Source: G963665595 sp963665595
GTDB taxonomy: Bacteria > Actinomycetota > Coriobacteriia > Coriobacteriales > CADBOM01
Assembly (NCBI GenBank): GCA_963665595.2
Contig: CAXXJK010000009.1
Span: 310,001-374,000 of the forward strand
Reading direction: 5' to 3'
Length of the DNA stretch: 64,000 nucleotides
Both the position numbers and the translations under genes were made by a program. Below the pieces are notes generated by a model. The model had not been told where the DNA came from. It searched no databases and saw only the letters and a list, made by a program, of their open reading frames with translations. Shown one piece after another: positions 45,685-54,892 of the stretch. Position 1 is the first letter of the stretch. Each line of letters opens with the position of its first letter.

Positions 45685-46174
45685 CTTCTTCTCCCAACAA
45701 ACAGACGACGTTTTAATACGTAACGTCAAAACCGCATCAACGGCAAATGGCTCAATTAGAATGTGTTCAAAACCTCGTAGCGTGTTTATGCATCAATATT
45801 CAGGTTTAAGTGGTCAGATCGACCTCACGGGTATTATGCTAACAAATAACACCACCGGGAACAACGCGATCATCCATTCTTCATTTAAATAAGTATAAAT
45901 AGCTTCTGCGTTGTCGCATACAATAGGCCTTGCGCCGATTTTTCCTTCAAACGCGCCTGTCTGTTGCTAAAATGGTTCTCCTCTTGTGCGATAAACTGTG
46001 AATTTTTCCTAAGACCGCCGGCATTCACTCACCTCAAATATATTGTTAACACTATGACCACAGAGGACAAAGCGACACCCCTAGTAACCGAAATCACTGG
46101 GGGTGTAGCAGACTGGCTGATCTTTAAACATACATTCACAATCTGGCATACGATTGAGACTGCCATCCTACCAT
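45685..46174. other. 490-base non-coding region
   Basis: Lies between the NlpC/P60 gene start and the formate/nitrite channel stop. It holds the hairpin at 46075-46106. A plus-strand frame (45964-46206) has no ribosome site, reads through that hairpin and overlaps the channel gene, so is not accepted. No RNA gene was recognised. Confidence 0.5.
46075..46106 (-). terminator. Hairpin downstream of the formate/nitrite channel
   Basis: ACACCCC and GGGGTGT pair over 7 bp, extended by three more pairs (AGT/ACT) after a mismatch, about 70 bases past the stop on the minus strand. The following TCGCTTTG is only partly T-rich. Confidence 0.45.
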
Positions 46175-47026
46175 TTACGCATGTGTGGCTTTCTTCTGAT
46201 ATATAAATGAATAGGCAAGCCCCACGAATATGGCTCCACCAATAATGTTTCCTATGGTAGCGCCGGAAATATTGTAAAAAATGCCGCTCCAATCCAACAC
46301 GTCAATGTTCGCGGAACCCGTATAGGAAAATCCCGAAAGTTTGGTAATTAGCGCCATGGGCAGGAAGAACATATTTGCCACGCAATGCTCAAATCCACAA
46401 GTTACAAATGCCATAACCGGTAGTATGGAAGTAAATATCTTGTCTATTACTGTTCTTCCCGCAAAAGACATCCATACAGCCAGACACACAAGAAAATTGC
46501 AGAGAATACCTCGAAACAAGATAGTCATCCAAGGCAGATCAATCTTTGCACATGCGACATTAATCATCGCGTTGCCAACGTTTCCCCCATTCATCAAGGC
46601 GGAATTGGCAAAAAATACGAGGCACACCAGCAACAATGAGCCAATAAAGTTACCGCCCCACACCAACACCCAATTTTTCAGCAGATCATTCCAGGCTATG
46701 CGCTCGCAACGCCGTGCGCAGACCATAAGATTATTCCCCGTAAATAACTCAGCTCCACCCACCACAACGCATATAAGGCCGACAGAAAAGCACACGCCTC
46801 CTAGTACCTGAGACGAGGCAAAAGACAAGCTTGAGTCTGATTTGATGAAGAGCATGAACAGGGCACCCGCTCCTATGAACATGCCCGCCATGATAGCTGA
46901 AACAAAACACCGCACGGGTGATATTGACGCCTTGCCCTCAGCAATCGTTACTGCCTTTTGCATGATTTCTGCACCGCTGCGGCAATCAGGCCTCAGCTCA
47001 TTTCCAGTCTCTCGCTTCGTTTCCAT
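46175..47026 (-). CDS. Formate/nitrite transporter family channel (FNT)
   Basis: 283 residues with six membrane helices of the FocA/NirC aquaporin-like fold. Diagnostic stretches are GGAELFTGNN in helix 2 to 3 and the NFIGSLLLV and CGFEHCVANMFFLP segments, the last with the conserved central His. Transports formate, nitrite or similar anions; substrate cannot be fixed from sequence. ATG at 47026; a TTG at 47062 has no ribosome site. No pyruvate formate-lyase nearby. Confidence 0.9.
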   Translation of the reverse strand: METKRETGNELRPDCRSGAEIMQKAVTIAEGKASISPVRCFVSAIMAGMFIGAGALFMLFIKSDSSLSFASSQVLGGVCFSVGLICVVVGGAELFTGNNLMVCARRCERIAWNDLLKNWVLVWGGNFIGSLLLVCLVFFANSALMNGGNVGNAMINVACAKIDLPWMTILFRGILCNFLVCLAVWMSFAGRTVIDKIFTSILPVMAFVTCGFEHCVANMFFLPMALITKLSGFSYTGSANIDVLDWSGIFYNISGATIGNIIGGAIFVGLAYSFIYQKKATHA

Positions 47027-47301
47027 TGTCCCACGACCTTCCTTTTTACTTTGTCTCGCCAAATCATCGAATATACGCGTCTTCTTTGAATAAGAGCGTA
47101 TACGCCTCTAGACGTCGTCCCGTAGAACTAGGCGTTTGCAACATATATGTCTGTAGAAATATGGTCCGTTAACAGCTGGTATGCGTAAATTCGATTTTTG
47201 GAATCATTAACTTTGTAGTGGTTACAATGTCAATTGTAGGAAGTAATAGTTCCGCAGGCGGTGGAACACATGCCACAGCCGGACACGCCACACAGGTTTT
47301 G
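47027..47301. other. Non-coding region upstream of the FNT channel
   Basis: About 275 bases. It contains a 10-bp palindrome GCGTATACGC (47096-47105) about 70 bases before the channel start and a separate inverted repeat at 47223-47238. No gene is supported here; a 63-codon minus frame overlaps a terminator. Confidence 0.45.
47223..47238. repeat. Inverted repeat TACAAT-N4-ATTGTA
   Basis: A perfect 6+6 inverted repeat with a 4-base spacer, about 200 bases upstream of the FNT channel start and downstream of the lipoprotein terminator. The spacing fits a dimeric regulator site; no identity is claimed. Confidence 0.3.
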
Positions 47302-47349
47302 TCGGACAAAACAATGCCCCCGTCTGCACAGATGTGTAGCAGGGGGCAT
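47302..47349 (-). terminator. Terminator after the lipoprotein gene
   Basis: ATGCCCCC (47314-47321) pairs with GGGGGCAT (47342-47349) and is followed on the minus strand by TGTTTTGTCC. It starts 20 bases past the lipoprotein stop. Confidence 0.65.
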
Positions 47350-47368
47350 GAAGGATTCAATCAATGCT

Positions 47369-47902
47369 TTATGCTGTCTGAGCCCAAGGATCTCCGTACT
47401 TGTCTACATACAGCGTGATGCGCGATATGCTGAAAAGGTCGAGATCGTAAAATGAATATTCATTATTATAGGCATCCGTAACCATAAGATCCCAATATTG
47501 AGAAGTCTCTGATGTCGAGAATCTAATGGTGGTACTCTTTCCTGCACCCAAAACATCGGCGCCGAGAACATCCTCTTCCCAGCTATCAGAAGTAACCGGA
47601 GACACATACAGCCCATAAATGGTGAAACCCATATTATTTACAAGAGTAAAGTCTTGAGAATGTGCTCGCGAGGTAGTGCCCGGAGTCTGACTGCCAGAAC
47701 TTGAACTTGAGGAGTTTGAATTGGAATTTGTATTGGAATTCGAGTTTGATGATCCAGAATTTGTCGAAGACGAATTCTGAGAATTGCTCTGAGTATTTGT
47801 TGTACTCGTGCTTGCCGCTGGCTGCCCAAAACATCCCGTCAACAAACAAGCACAAAAGATTGCAGACAGCATAACACCAACGATACATTTAGTTTTCCTC
47901 AT
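47369..47902 (-). CDS. Putative lipoprotein with Ser/Asn-rich linker
   Basis: 177 residues. Type II signal peptide with lipobox LTGC near residue 24, a low-complexity Ser/Asn/Thr stretch at about 28-80, then a compact domain (TLVNNMGFTIYGLYVSPVTS, later DDLGADVLGAG-like turn and WDLMVTDAYNNEY). I recall similar domains in secreted proteins of unknown function. ATG at 47902 follows GAGGGTGG; an upstream start lacks a ribosome site. Surface-anchored through a lipid on Cys. Confidence 0.82.
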   Translation of the reverse strand: MRKTKCIVGVMLSAIFCACLLTGCFGQPAASTSTTNTQSNSQNSSSTNSGSSNSNSNTNSNSNSSSSSSGSQTPGTTSRAHSQDFTLVNNMGFTIYGLYVSPVTSDSWEEDVLGADVLGAGKSTTIRFSTSETSQYWDLMVTDAYNNEYSFYDLDLFSISRITLYVDKYGDPWAQTA

Positions 47903-48094
47903 ACAAACCACCCTCTTTCTGATCTGATTCAATAAAAAATACCCTAGCTGCGCTGAACAGACTTTACCTCAATAAAGTACAACGATTATAGCATGTTCGG
48001 TTATAGGCATAAAACAATTTAGATACCATTGGAAGACGAATGGAGACCAGTCGGCTGATTATTTCTTCTGACTATTCAAAACACGCGCTGATTC

Positions 48095-49261
48095 CTATAT
48101 TCGACACACACCAGAAGCTTTGATAAACAATGCACGTGCTATAATCGCCGAAATTGTGGCGACCGCTATACCTACAAATACAATCGCGGGAAGTCCAAAA
48201 AGCAGCAAGCCTGAAACAACCATGGCAATTGCGCCAACTATTTCAAGGATACGGCTATCGTGAAACAGACAGTCAAATCCTCTATCTGGCATCATCAAAG
48301 CATCAATCAATGCAATCACGGCAAACGCAATCGCCAGTGCCCCCGCGAGTAATATACAAGAACTCATATCAAGTGGATCTCCAGGTGCCATGATTATCCT
48401 TGGCATGATCACGCCAAGAACTGCGATAGAAGCTGCTAAGGGGAAATGAAGATACTGAATAAGGTTACGACGCAGCGCGCTCTTCGGCGGAGTGCGCACT
48501 GCTATCTGATCAAAATACAACCAGAATAATCCGGTCACTAACACCTGTCCGCATATAGCCGTAAACCATGAAAAGGGAGAATATATCGTCGATTCATTCA
48601 TGCCGAAGGCAATCGACAAAACCGCTTCGCCGAGTACGATTATGGTAAAGAGTCCGAATCGTTCAGTGAGATGATTGGTGGAAAGTTGGGGAAGATTATC
48701 TTGAGCATGGGCAGTGAGAAGTGGTCCCGCAAGATCGCTTATGAGCGCCAACAACACTACCCACCAGCCTCCAGGAATACCTATCAATAACGCAATCGCC
48801 CAGAGCGTAATACTGATCACGTGAAAGATGGCCAAATACCGAGCTTGGCGCATGCAATACGGACTATGATGCCCCCCACGCAACCAAAGTGACATGATGT
48901 AGGCATTCGCAGCCATATACGCAACGCCAAATATCCTGAATCCGTCAGTTCCTCCTATATTAGCGCCTATTGCCATGCCCACAACACTCGCCATAACAGT
49001 CAGAAGCGATATTCGAAACCCCACATCATCGGTCTCGAAACGATCGGCATATATGGCACTGTGGCGCCATATAATCCACATTGATGCAAACATCAAGATA
49101 TATTGTGCAAACTCTTCAAGAGTTATCTGATGGGCTAAGTCATGGCCTAGAGCTGAGATCACCGCAACAAAAGCAAGGTCAAAAAACAATTCGAGCCAGC
49201 CGACCCGACGGTCTTCCTCTTCCTCGCCATTACGAAATATGGGTGGTTTCCATAACCTCAT
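48095..49261 (-). CDS. Low temperature requirement A (LtrA) family membrane protein
   Basis: 388 residues with about ten hydrophobic segments. Begins RVGWLELFFDLAFVAVISAL, the LtrA signature, with an internal HLTERFGLFTIIVLGEAVLS block. The Listeria member was linked to growth at low temperature; biochemical function is unknown. ATG at 49261. Same direction as the lipoprotein gene but 192 bases upstream of it. Confidence 0.87.
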   Translation of the reverse strand: MRLWKPPIFRNGEEEEDRRVGWLELFFDLAFVAVISALGHDLAHQITLEEFAQYILMFASMWIIWRHSAIYADRFETDDVGFRISLLTVMASVVGMAIGANIGGTDGFRIFGVAYMAANAYIMSLWLRGGHHSPYCMRQARYLAIFHVISITLWAIALLIGIPGGWWVVLLALISDLAGPLLTAHAQDNLPQLSTNHLTERFGLFTIIVLGEAVLSIAFGMNESTIYSPFSWFTAICGQVLVTGLFWLYFDQIAVRTPPKSALRRNLIQYLHFPLAASIAVLGVIMPRIIMAPGDPLDMSSCILLAGALAIAFAVIALIDALMMPDRGFDCLFHDSRILEIVGAIAMVVSGLLLFGLPAIVFVGIAVATISAIIARALFIKASGVCRI

Positions 49262-49369
49262 AGGATGCCCCTATCAAACAACCTCTAGTAGAACTACACG
49301 TTAATAGAAATATTGTGACGGGTAACATGAGACTATTCAACACCTGAAATTACCGGACAGCCTAAATAT

Positions 49370-50767
49370 TTAAAGTAGCGCCTCCGCGAAGGCACTAATG
49401 ACGGCGGGTATTGCTTCTAACGCTACACCGGAATAATTCAAAATAATCGTATGCGAATTGCCTCGTGCACCATCATGAAAGTACTCTGAAATGCAACTAA
49501 TACGCACGCCTTGCTCTTTCATCTGAGAGACCAAATACTCGTCGCTCATCTCAGTGTCGACATGTAAGAGAAAATGCAGTCCGCTCTCTTTCCTCTGTAC
49601 TTTTACGCAACTGCCTAACGTTGTTGTTAATTCCCTGATCAACAAATCTCGCTTGAAGCGATAATGGCTACGCATGCGATTTATATGACGCTCAAAATAT
49701 CCATCTTGAATGAATCGAGCAAGCGTGAATTGCTCAAAATTTGAAACGGAACAGGAATAAAACCCGAGTTTCTGTTGAAAACGCTGGACGAGCGGTGACG
49801 GAAGAATCATATAACTGATTCGAAATGTCGGAGCTAAACTCCGCGAAAATGTATTGATGTATATGACTCGTTCCGAGGTATCCACACTTTGCAATGTTGG
49901 AATCGGTTTCCCAATAAGACGAAATTCACAATCATGGTCATCTTCAATGATATAGCGATCAGATTGTTGAGATGCCCATTCAAGTAGTTCATATCGTCTT
50001 GTTATCGGCATGACTATGCCCGTAGGAAACTGATGTGAAGGCATGACATGTACAACGTGTGCTTCGGAATCGGTCAAAGCTTTAATACCGATACCATTTT
50101 CATCAAGAGTAATAGGGCGAAGCGTCACATCGTTCATCTCATATATTCGGCCGAGTCGCAAATAGCCAGGATCTTCAATGGCATAGATGCGGTCGCGCCC
50201 AAGCAATTGAACCAATAGATTATAAAGAAATTGCGTACCCGCACCAACAATAATTCTCTCTGGGTCAACGGTTATTCCTCGAAAGTCGCGGAGATGCTCT
50301 GAGATAGCTACACGCAATTTCGATACACCCGCTGCCGGAGACTCCACCAAAAGCTTTTTCTCATTTTCAGTCGCAATGACATTCCTCATAACGCGCGTCC
50401 ATAAGGCATAGGGAAAAAGTTCTGGTTCAACTGCACTGGTAACAAAATCAGCAAAGTAAGACGTTTCGTCCGGCTTCTCTGGCAGGCCGGAAAGCAGCAG
50501 AGAGGGCACGCGCTGAGACACTGGCTCAAAAGAACTTGCAAAATAGCCACTTCTTGGCACTGAGTAGAGATATCCCTCAGCCTTCAGTTGTGCATACGCG
50601 CTCTCAACCACAATAAGACTAACTCCTAAGTGTCTGGCAAAACTTCGCTTTGAGGGCAATTTCTCGTCTGCCTTGATACGACCCTCAAGAATATCTTGAC
50701 GAATGTGCCGATACATATACTCATACATAGGTTCATGACCAATGTTTTCAAATGAATAGGTAAGCAT
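49370..50767 (-). CDS. pdxR: PdxR-type MocR/GntR regulator with altered PLP site
   Basis: 465 residues. N-terminal GntR winged helix (about 12-75; KLPSKRSFARHLGVSLIVVESAYAQL) and C-terminal fold-type I aminotransferase domain. It is divergent from pdxS, the hallmark of PdxR, which activates pdxST when PLP is low. The usual Schiff-base Lys in TFSKSL is Arg (residue 309, codon 49841-49843, motif TFSRSLAP) and the Tyr of EDDYD is His (278, EDDHD). Apart from these the fold looks complete. Assignment as PdxR rests on position and domain layout. Confidence 0.85.
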   Translation of the reverse strand: MLTYSFENIGHEPMYEYMYRHIRQDILEGRIKADEKLPSKRSFARHLGVSLIVVESAYAQLKAEGYLYSVPRSGYFASSFEPVSQRVPSLLLSGLPEKPDETSYFADFVTSAVEPELFPYALWTRVMRNVIATENEKKLLVESPAAGVSKLRVAISEHLRDFRGITVDPERIIVGAGTQFLYNLLVQLLGRDRIYAIEDPGYLRLGRIYEMNDVTLRPITLDENGIGIKALTDSEAHVVHVMPSHQFPTGIVMPITRRYELLEWASQQSDRYIIEDDHDCEFRLIGKPIPTLQSVDTSERVIYINTFSRSLAPTFRISYMILPSPLVQRFQQKLGFYSCSVSNFEQFTLARFIQDGYFERHINRMRSHYRFKRDLLIRELTTTLGSCVKVQRKESGLHFLLHVDTEMSDEYLVSQMKEQGVRISCISEYFHDGARGNSHTIILNYSGVALEAIPAVISAFAEALL

Positions 50768-50878
50768 GACCTCTCGCTATCTGGTCTTATTGATTTTTAA
50801 CATTTTGGATATACCAGTAAATCCAGACTCATTATATACTCGCTTCGAAGAACAATAGAGGACAACGAAGGGATTCTT
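50768..50878. promoter_or_regulatory. Divergent pdxR / pdxS control region
   Basis: 111 bases between the two start codons. Possible pdxS -10 is TATACT (50845-50850) with no matching -35, as expected of an activator-dependent promoter. Copies of CTGG/CCAG elements (CTGGTCTTAT, ATACCAG, TCCAGAC) are spaced along it and could be regulator half-sites. Confidence 0.55.
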
Positions 50879-51754
50879 ATGAATGTCGAGCGACAGGCAT
50901 TAAACAGGCAACTAGCCCAAATGCTCAAAGGTGGCGTGATCATGGATGTGACAACCCCCGAGCAAGCAATCATAGCCGAGAAAGCCGGGGCATGTGCGGT
51001 TATGGCGCTCGAACGCATACCTGCCGACATTCGTGCTGCAGGCGGTGTTTCGCGCATGAGTGATCCGAAAATGATACGAGAGATACAAGAGGCTGTCACC
51101 ATACCCATAATGGCTAAAGTACGAATCGGTCATTTTGCTGAAGCCCAGATTCTTGAAGCCATCGGAATTGATTATATCGATGAAAGCGAAGTTCTCTCCC
51201 CCGCTGATGATGTCTATCATATTGACAAGAATGCTTTCAAGGCTCCCTTCGTGTGTGGCGCAAAAGATCTAGGCGAGGCGCTACGGCGTATATCGGAAGG
51301 CGCAGCCATGATTCGCACCAAGGGAGAACCCGGCACTGGTGATGTAATACAAGCGGTTCGCCATATCCGGATCATACAACGAGAGATACGCGCCATTGTC
51401 TCTCTCGAAAACGATGAACTCTATCAAAAAGCAAAGGAATTACAAGCTGACTATGAGTTGGTGTCCTTTATACACGAGCACGGGAAACTTCCTGTAGTCA
51501 ACTTTGCAGCAGGCGGTATTGCAACCCCAGCAGATGCCGCCCTCATGATGCAGCTAGGCGCTGAAGGCGTGTTTGTGGGAAGCGGCATCTTCAAATCGGG
51601 CGATCCAGAAAAACGCGCTCAGGCCATAGTCAAAGCGGTAACAAACTACAATGATCCTGAACAACTTGCTGCGCTTTCACAAGATCTCGGAGAAGCGATG
51701 GTAGGCATAAATGAAGAAGAGATCAACATCTTAATGGCGCAACGTGGCGAATAA
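50879..51754 (+). CDS. pdxS: Pyridoxal 5'-phosphate synthase, PdxS subunit
   Basis: 291 residues. Builds PLP from ribose 5-phosphate, glyceraldehyde 3-phosphate and ammonia. TIM barrel with catalytic lysines in IMAKVRIGH and AMIRTKGEPGTG; ammonia-channel and phosphate motifs (VNFAAGGIATPADAALMMQLG, GVFVGSGIFKS) are intact. Translationally coupled to pdxT through TAATG-type overlap. Confidence 0.97.
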   Translation: MNVERQALNRQLAQMLKGGVIMDVTTPEQAIIAEKAGACAVMALERIPADIRAAGGVSRMSDPKMIREIQEAVTIPIMAKVRIGHFAEAQILEAIGIDYIDESEVLSPADDVYHIDKNAFKAPFVCGAKDLGEALRRISEGAAMIRTKGEPGTGDVIQAVRHIRIIQREIRAIVSLENDELYQKAKELQADYELVSFIHEHGKLPVVNFAAGGIATPADAALMMQLGAEGVFVGSGIFKSGDPEKRAQAIVKAVTNYNDPEQLAALSQDLGEAMVGINEEEINILMAQRGE

Positions 51755-52356
51755 TGGTTTACGATCTGAAAATTGGCATACTGGCAGTACAGGGTGCCTT
51801 TAGTGAGCATTCGAAAAAATTAAGCAATCTCGGTGTCTTGTGTATCGAAATTCGTAAAAAATCGGATCTTGATAACAATACTTTTGATGCCCTCGTACTG
51901 CCCGGCGGAGAAAGTACCACCCAAGCGAAACTCATCTGCGATTTTGACATGAAGGATCAGCTTAAACAATTGATTGAACAAGGAGTGCCGGTACTTGCAA
52001 CCTGTGCGGGCATGATACTTCTCGCACAAGAAATTGTCGGTCAGGGCCCCGGATGCCTTGGCACCATACCCATGACAATACAGCGCAATGCATACGGAAG
52101 ACAGCTTGACAGTTTTCATACTGTTGCTGAATTTGAAACCCTCGGCGCGATACCCATGACATTCATACGTGCACCATATGTTGAACAGGTAGGAACTGAT
52201 GTTGAAATTCTCTCAGTGGTACAAGAACATATTGTTGCCGTCCAATACGGCAACCAAATTGCTCTTTCCTTTCATCCAGAACTTGATGACTCGGATACCG
52301 TACTGCAGTTGTTTCTTGCCATGATCACGAGACGCAAAGACATCTCGGTCAAATAA
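51754..52356 (+). CDS. pdxT: Pyridoxal 5'-phosphate synthase, PdxT glutaminase subunit
   Basis: 200-residue class I glutamine amidotransferase supplying ammonia to PdxS. Signature ILAVQGAFSEH, oxyanion GGEST, nucleophile Cys in LATCAGMILLA, and the His-Glu of the triad in SFHPEL. The start overlaps the pdxS stop. Confidence 0.96.
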   Translation: MVYDLKIGILAVQGAFSEHSKKLSNLGVLCIEIRKKSDLDNNTFDALVLPGGESTTQAKLICDFDMKDQLKQLIEQGVPVLATCAGMILLAQEIVGQGPGCLGTIPMTIQRNAYGRQLDSFHTVAEFETLGAIPMTFIRAPYVEQVGTDVEILSVVQEHIVAVQYGNQIALSFHPELDDSDTVLQLFLAMITRRKDISVK

Positions 52357-52528
52357 TATTCATACTTCTCTTCTTTCAGGGAAAACAAGTAGTCAATCCT
52401 ATAATATCTACTAAACCAGTATACTATGTTAATTATTAGCCATGCTTTACGTTCTGGTGTCTATGATGCAAGGAATAGGCTACTATCGCTAATCATCTAT
52501 GAAACGAGCTTTTTCAAAAGGAGAACTC

Positions 52529-52900
52529 ATGGAAATTATCGAGACAGATAATGCACCAAAAGCTACGGGGCTCTATTCACAGGCGATAAAATCTGGAGAG
52601 CTTATCTTTCTATCTGGGCAGCTAGGCGTCGATCCACACACCACCATCATGGCTGATGGATTTTCAGGACAAACCGAACAGGCCATTGCAAACATATCGG
52701 CAGTTCTTGATGAAGCCGGCCTAACGCTCGATGACGTTATCAAAACAACGTGTTTTATCACTGACATCTCTGAGTTTGTACACTTTAATACTCTATATGA
52801 GAAGTATTTTACCTCACGCCCTGCCCGCTCTTGCGTAGAGGTCTCTGCTTTACCAAAAGGTGCCCTTGTCGAAATTGAAGTCATAGCCGCCGTTCACTAG
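52529..52900 (+). CDS. ridA: RidA family enamine/imine deaminase
   Basis: 123 residues of the YjgF/YER057c/UK114 family. Signature blocks APKATGLYSQAI, FLSGQLGVDP and the C-terminal RSCVEVSALPKGALVEIEVIA with the key Arg. Hydrolyses 2-aminoacrylate released by PLP enzymes, which suits its place after pdxST. ATG at 52529 with AAAGGAGAACTC upstream; 172-base gap from pdxT. Confidence 0.93.
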   Translation: MEIIETDNAPKATGLYSQAIKSGELIFLSGQLGVDPHTTIMADGFSGQTEQAIANISAVLDEAGLTLDDVIKTTCFITDISEFVHFNTLYEKYFTSRPARSCVEVSALPKGALVEIEVIAAVH

Positions 52901-53077
52901 ACTGCGCATGTGGTATTTCAAAATAGTTTGACCGTTTGCCTGCGCTGATAATGTGATCAGGAACGTTGCCACGCTTTCGTAAGAAGTATAGGTACACTTT
53001 TATCTCTGCCGCTTACGCCGTATAATCATGGTGAATCACGTGTTTTCTACTCGGTATTGTCTGGAGAATGGAAATCC

Positions 53078-53752
53078 ATGTATACGATTTTCATCGTAGA
53101 AGATGATCGTGCGCTCCGCGATGAGCTCATGATTCTACTTAAACGTAATGGGTATGATGTCCTCACATCAGAACGCTATGAGCGGATGGTTGAAGAAATC
53201 ATTGAGGGGAAACCAGACCTTGTATTACTTGATCTCACTCTTCCCTTGATAGATGGGCAAATCATTTGCCGCGAGGTCAGAAAACTATCCGCGCTCCCTA
53301 TCATGATTGTTACCAGTCGAGATGACGACATGGACGAGCTCGTCTGTCTCAATCTTGGTGCCGATGCGTTCATAACAAAACCGTATAACACGCAGATATT
53401 ATTAGCACACATAGCTTCTCTTCTGCGACGTGTTTATGACAGCGGCGACGAACGATTACTTTCTTGCGGTGGAGTCGTTCTTGATACATCGCGCAGTCTT
53501 GTCGTCCATCAAAATAAGACAGTCGAACTTACAAAGAATGAGCTTCGTATTCTGCATCTCCTCATGTCATATCCTGAAACAATAGTCTCGCGTATAGACC
53601 TTATGGACGCACTCTGGCAGTCGAATGAGTTCATTGACGACAACACTCTTACGGTAAACATAAATCGGCTTCGACGAAAACTTGAAAGCGTTGATGTCGC
53701 TCCCGACTTCTTGCAGACCAAACGGGGACTCGGCTACTTGGTTGCGCCATGA
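53078..53752 (+). CDS. BceR-like response regulator
   Basis: 224 residues, OmpR/PhoB family. Receiver with acidic pocket ED (8-10), phospho-acceptor Asp 52 in LVLLDLTLP and Lys in FITKPYN; C-terminal winged helix (ELTKNELRILHLLMSYPETIVSR). Paired with the intramembrane-sensing kinase next door by an ATGA overlap. Likely activates the small gene and ABC genes downstream. Confidence 0.92.
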   Translation: MYTIFIVEDDRALRDELMILLKRNGYDVLTSERYERMVEEIIEGKPDLVLLDLTLPLIDGQIICREVRKLSALPIMIVTSRDDDMDELVCLNLGADAFITKPYNTQILLAHIASLLRRVYDSGDERLLSCGGVVLDTSRSLVVHQNKTVELTKNELRILHLLMSYPETIVSRIDLMDALWQSNEFIDDNTLTVNINRLRRKLESVDVAPDFLQTKRGLGYLVAP

Positions 53753-54777
53753 AGCTTTTTCACTATCTTCTAGACAAATGGGTTTCACTTATCATTATTC
53801 TTGTTACTGATATTTTTCTTGTTTTGGTGCTGTGGGTATTTGGCCTCAACACCGCTGCCATCGCATTCATCGAGATTATCGTAGTTCTCGGCATAGCAGG
53901 AAGCATCGTCTTGGATTATCTACGACGCAGACGCTTTTACGCCAACCTAGCAACCGCTACTGAAATGCTTGATAGGAAACATTTGATTGGTGAAGTTATC
54001 TCACCGCCTGACTTTGTCGAAGGTATGCTGACCTATGACGCACTTCAGGAAGCATGCAAAAGCATGAATGATACCATTGCGTCGTATCGTATCGCTTCGG
54101 AAGAATATCAGGCTTATATTGAAACCTGGGTACATGAAATCAAAACGCCTATTGCCGCCGCCGAACTCATCGTTGAAAACAATCGAAATAGCGTCACAAC
54201 GGCGCTTGATTCAGAGTTGTCTCGCATCGAAGAATATGTGGAACAGGCACTGTATTATGCTCGCAGCACCAATGTAGAACAAGACTATATGATACGAACG
54301 GTAAATTTGGAAACATTGATACAAGCAACGTTGCGAAAGCGAGCGCGTACCCTTATCGATCAAGGAATCACTCCGCAACTCAGTGAACTTGACTGCGATG
54401 TTTTTACCGATGTAAAGTGGCTTGATTTTATACTGGGACAGATCATCGGCAACTCAATAAAATATCGTGCAAAACACGACACCTCTTATATCGCGTTTTG
54501 TGCACAGACGCTAGACACTGGACAAGCGGATGAGCGCGTTGTTCTTGAGATAACGGATAACGGTATTGGTATTCCTGATTCTGATATAGCGCGTATATTT
54601 GATAAAGGATTTACTGGAGAAAATGGGCGCATTTATACGAAATCAACCGGCATAGGGTTGTATCTCTGTAAACGTCTCTGCGATAAAATGGGCCTTGGTA
54701 TAGAGGTACGGTCAACGTTTGGCATCGGCACAACAGTCCGTATTTCGTTTCCCAAAAATGCCATGTATCTTATTTAA
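53749..54777 (+). CDS. BceS-like intramembrane-sensing histidine kinase
   Basis: 342 residues. Two membrane helices with almost no extracellular loop (about 12-55), HisKA with phospho-acceptor His 129 in TWVHEIKTPIAAAEL, and an ATPase domain with IIGNSIKYRA, EITDNGIGIP and STGIGLYLCKRL. Kinases of this type do not sense peptides directly but through the partner ABC permease. Confidence 0.92.
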   Translation: MKLFHYLLDKWVSLIIILVTDIFLVLVLWVFGLNTAAIAFIEIIVVLGIAGSIVLDYLRRRRFYANLATATEMLDRKHLIGEVISPPDFVEGMLTYDALQEACKSMNDTIASYRIASEEYQAYIETWVHEIKTPIAAAELIVENNRNSVTTALDSELSRIEEYVEQALYYARSTNVEQDYMIRTVNLETLIQATLRKRARTLIDQGITPQLSELDCDVFTDVKWLDFILGQIIGNSIKYRAKHDTSYIAFCAQTLDTGQADERVVLEITDNGIGIPDSDIARIFDKGFTGENGRIYTKSTGIGLYLCKRLCDKMGLGIEVRSTFGIGTTVRISFPKNAMYLI

Positions 54778-54801
54778 TATATTCCTTTGATACTCTCAAC
54801 C

Positions 54802-54827
54802 TTACTGAAATGTAAGAGAGCTGTAAG
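54802..54827 (+). promoter_or_regulatory. Candidate BceR-type operator
   Basis: TTACT-GAAA-TGTAA (54802-54815) matches the published BceR-family consensus TNACA-N4-TGTAA at nine of ten defined-arm positions. A second TGTAAG follows 11 bases after the first (54822-54827), one helical turn. It lies 66 bases before the small gene, so control of the small gene and ABC genes together is likely. Confidence 0.6.
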
Positions 54828-54892
54828 TTGTTTCGATGGCAGTCGCCTGCAAACAACGTCAGACTGAACTTACGTCAGAAAGGAGCAAAGTG

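Noticed and set aside
45964..46206. An 80-codon plus-strand frame before the formate/nitrite channel
   Set aside because: No Shine-Dalgarno sequence; crosses a terminator-like hairpin and overlaps the channel gene end.
47169..47360. A 63-codon minus-strand frame upstream of the channel
   Set aside because: Begins inside the lipoprotein terminator and lacks a ribosome site; Cys-rich translation looks random.
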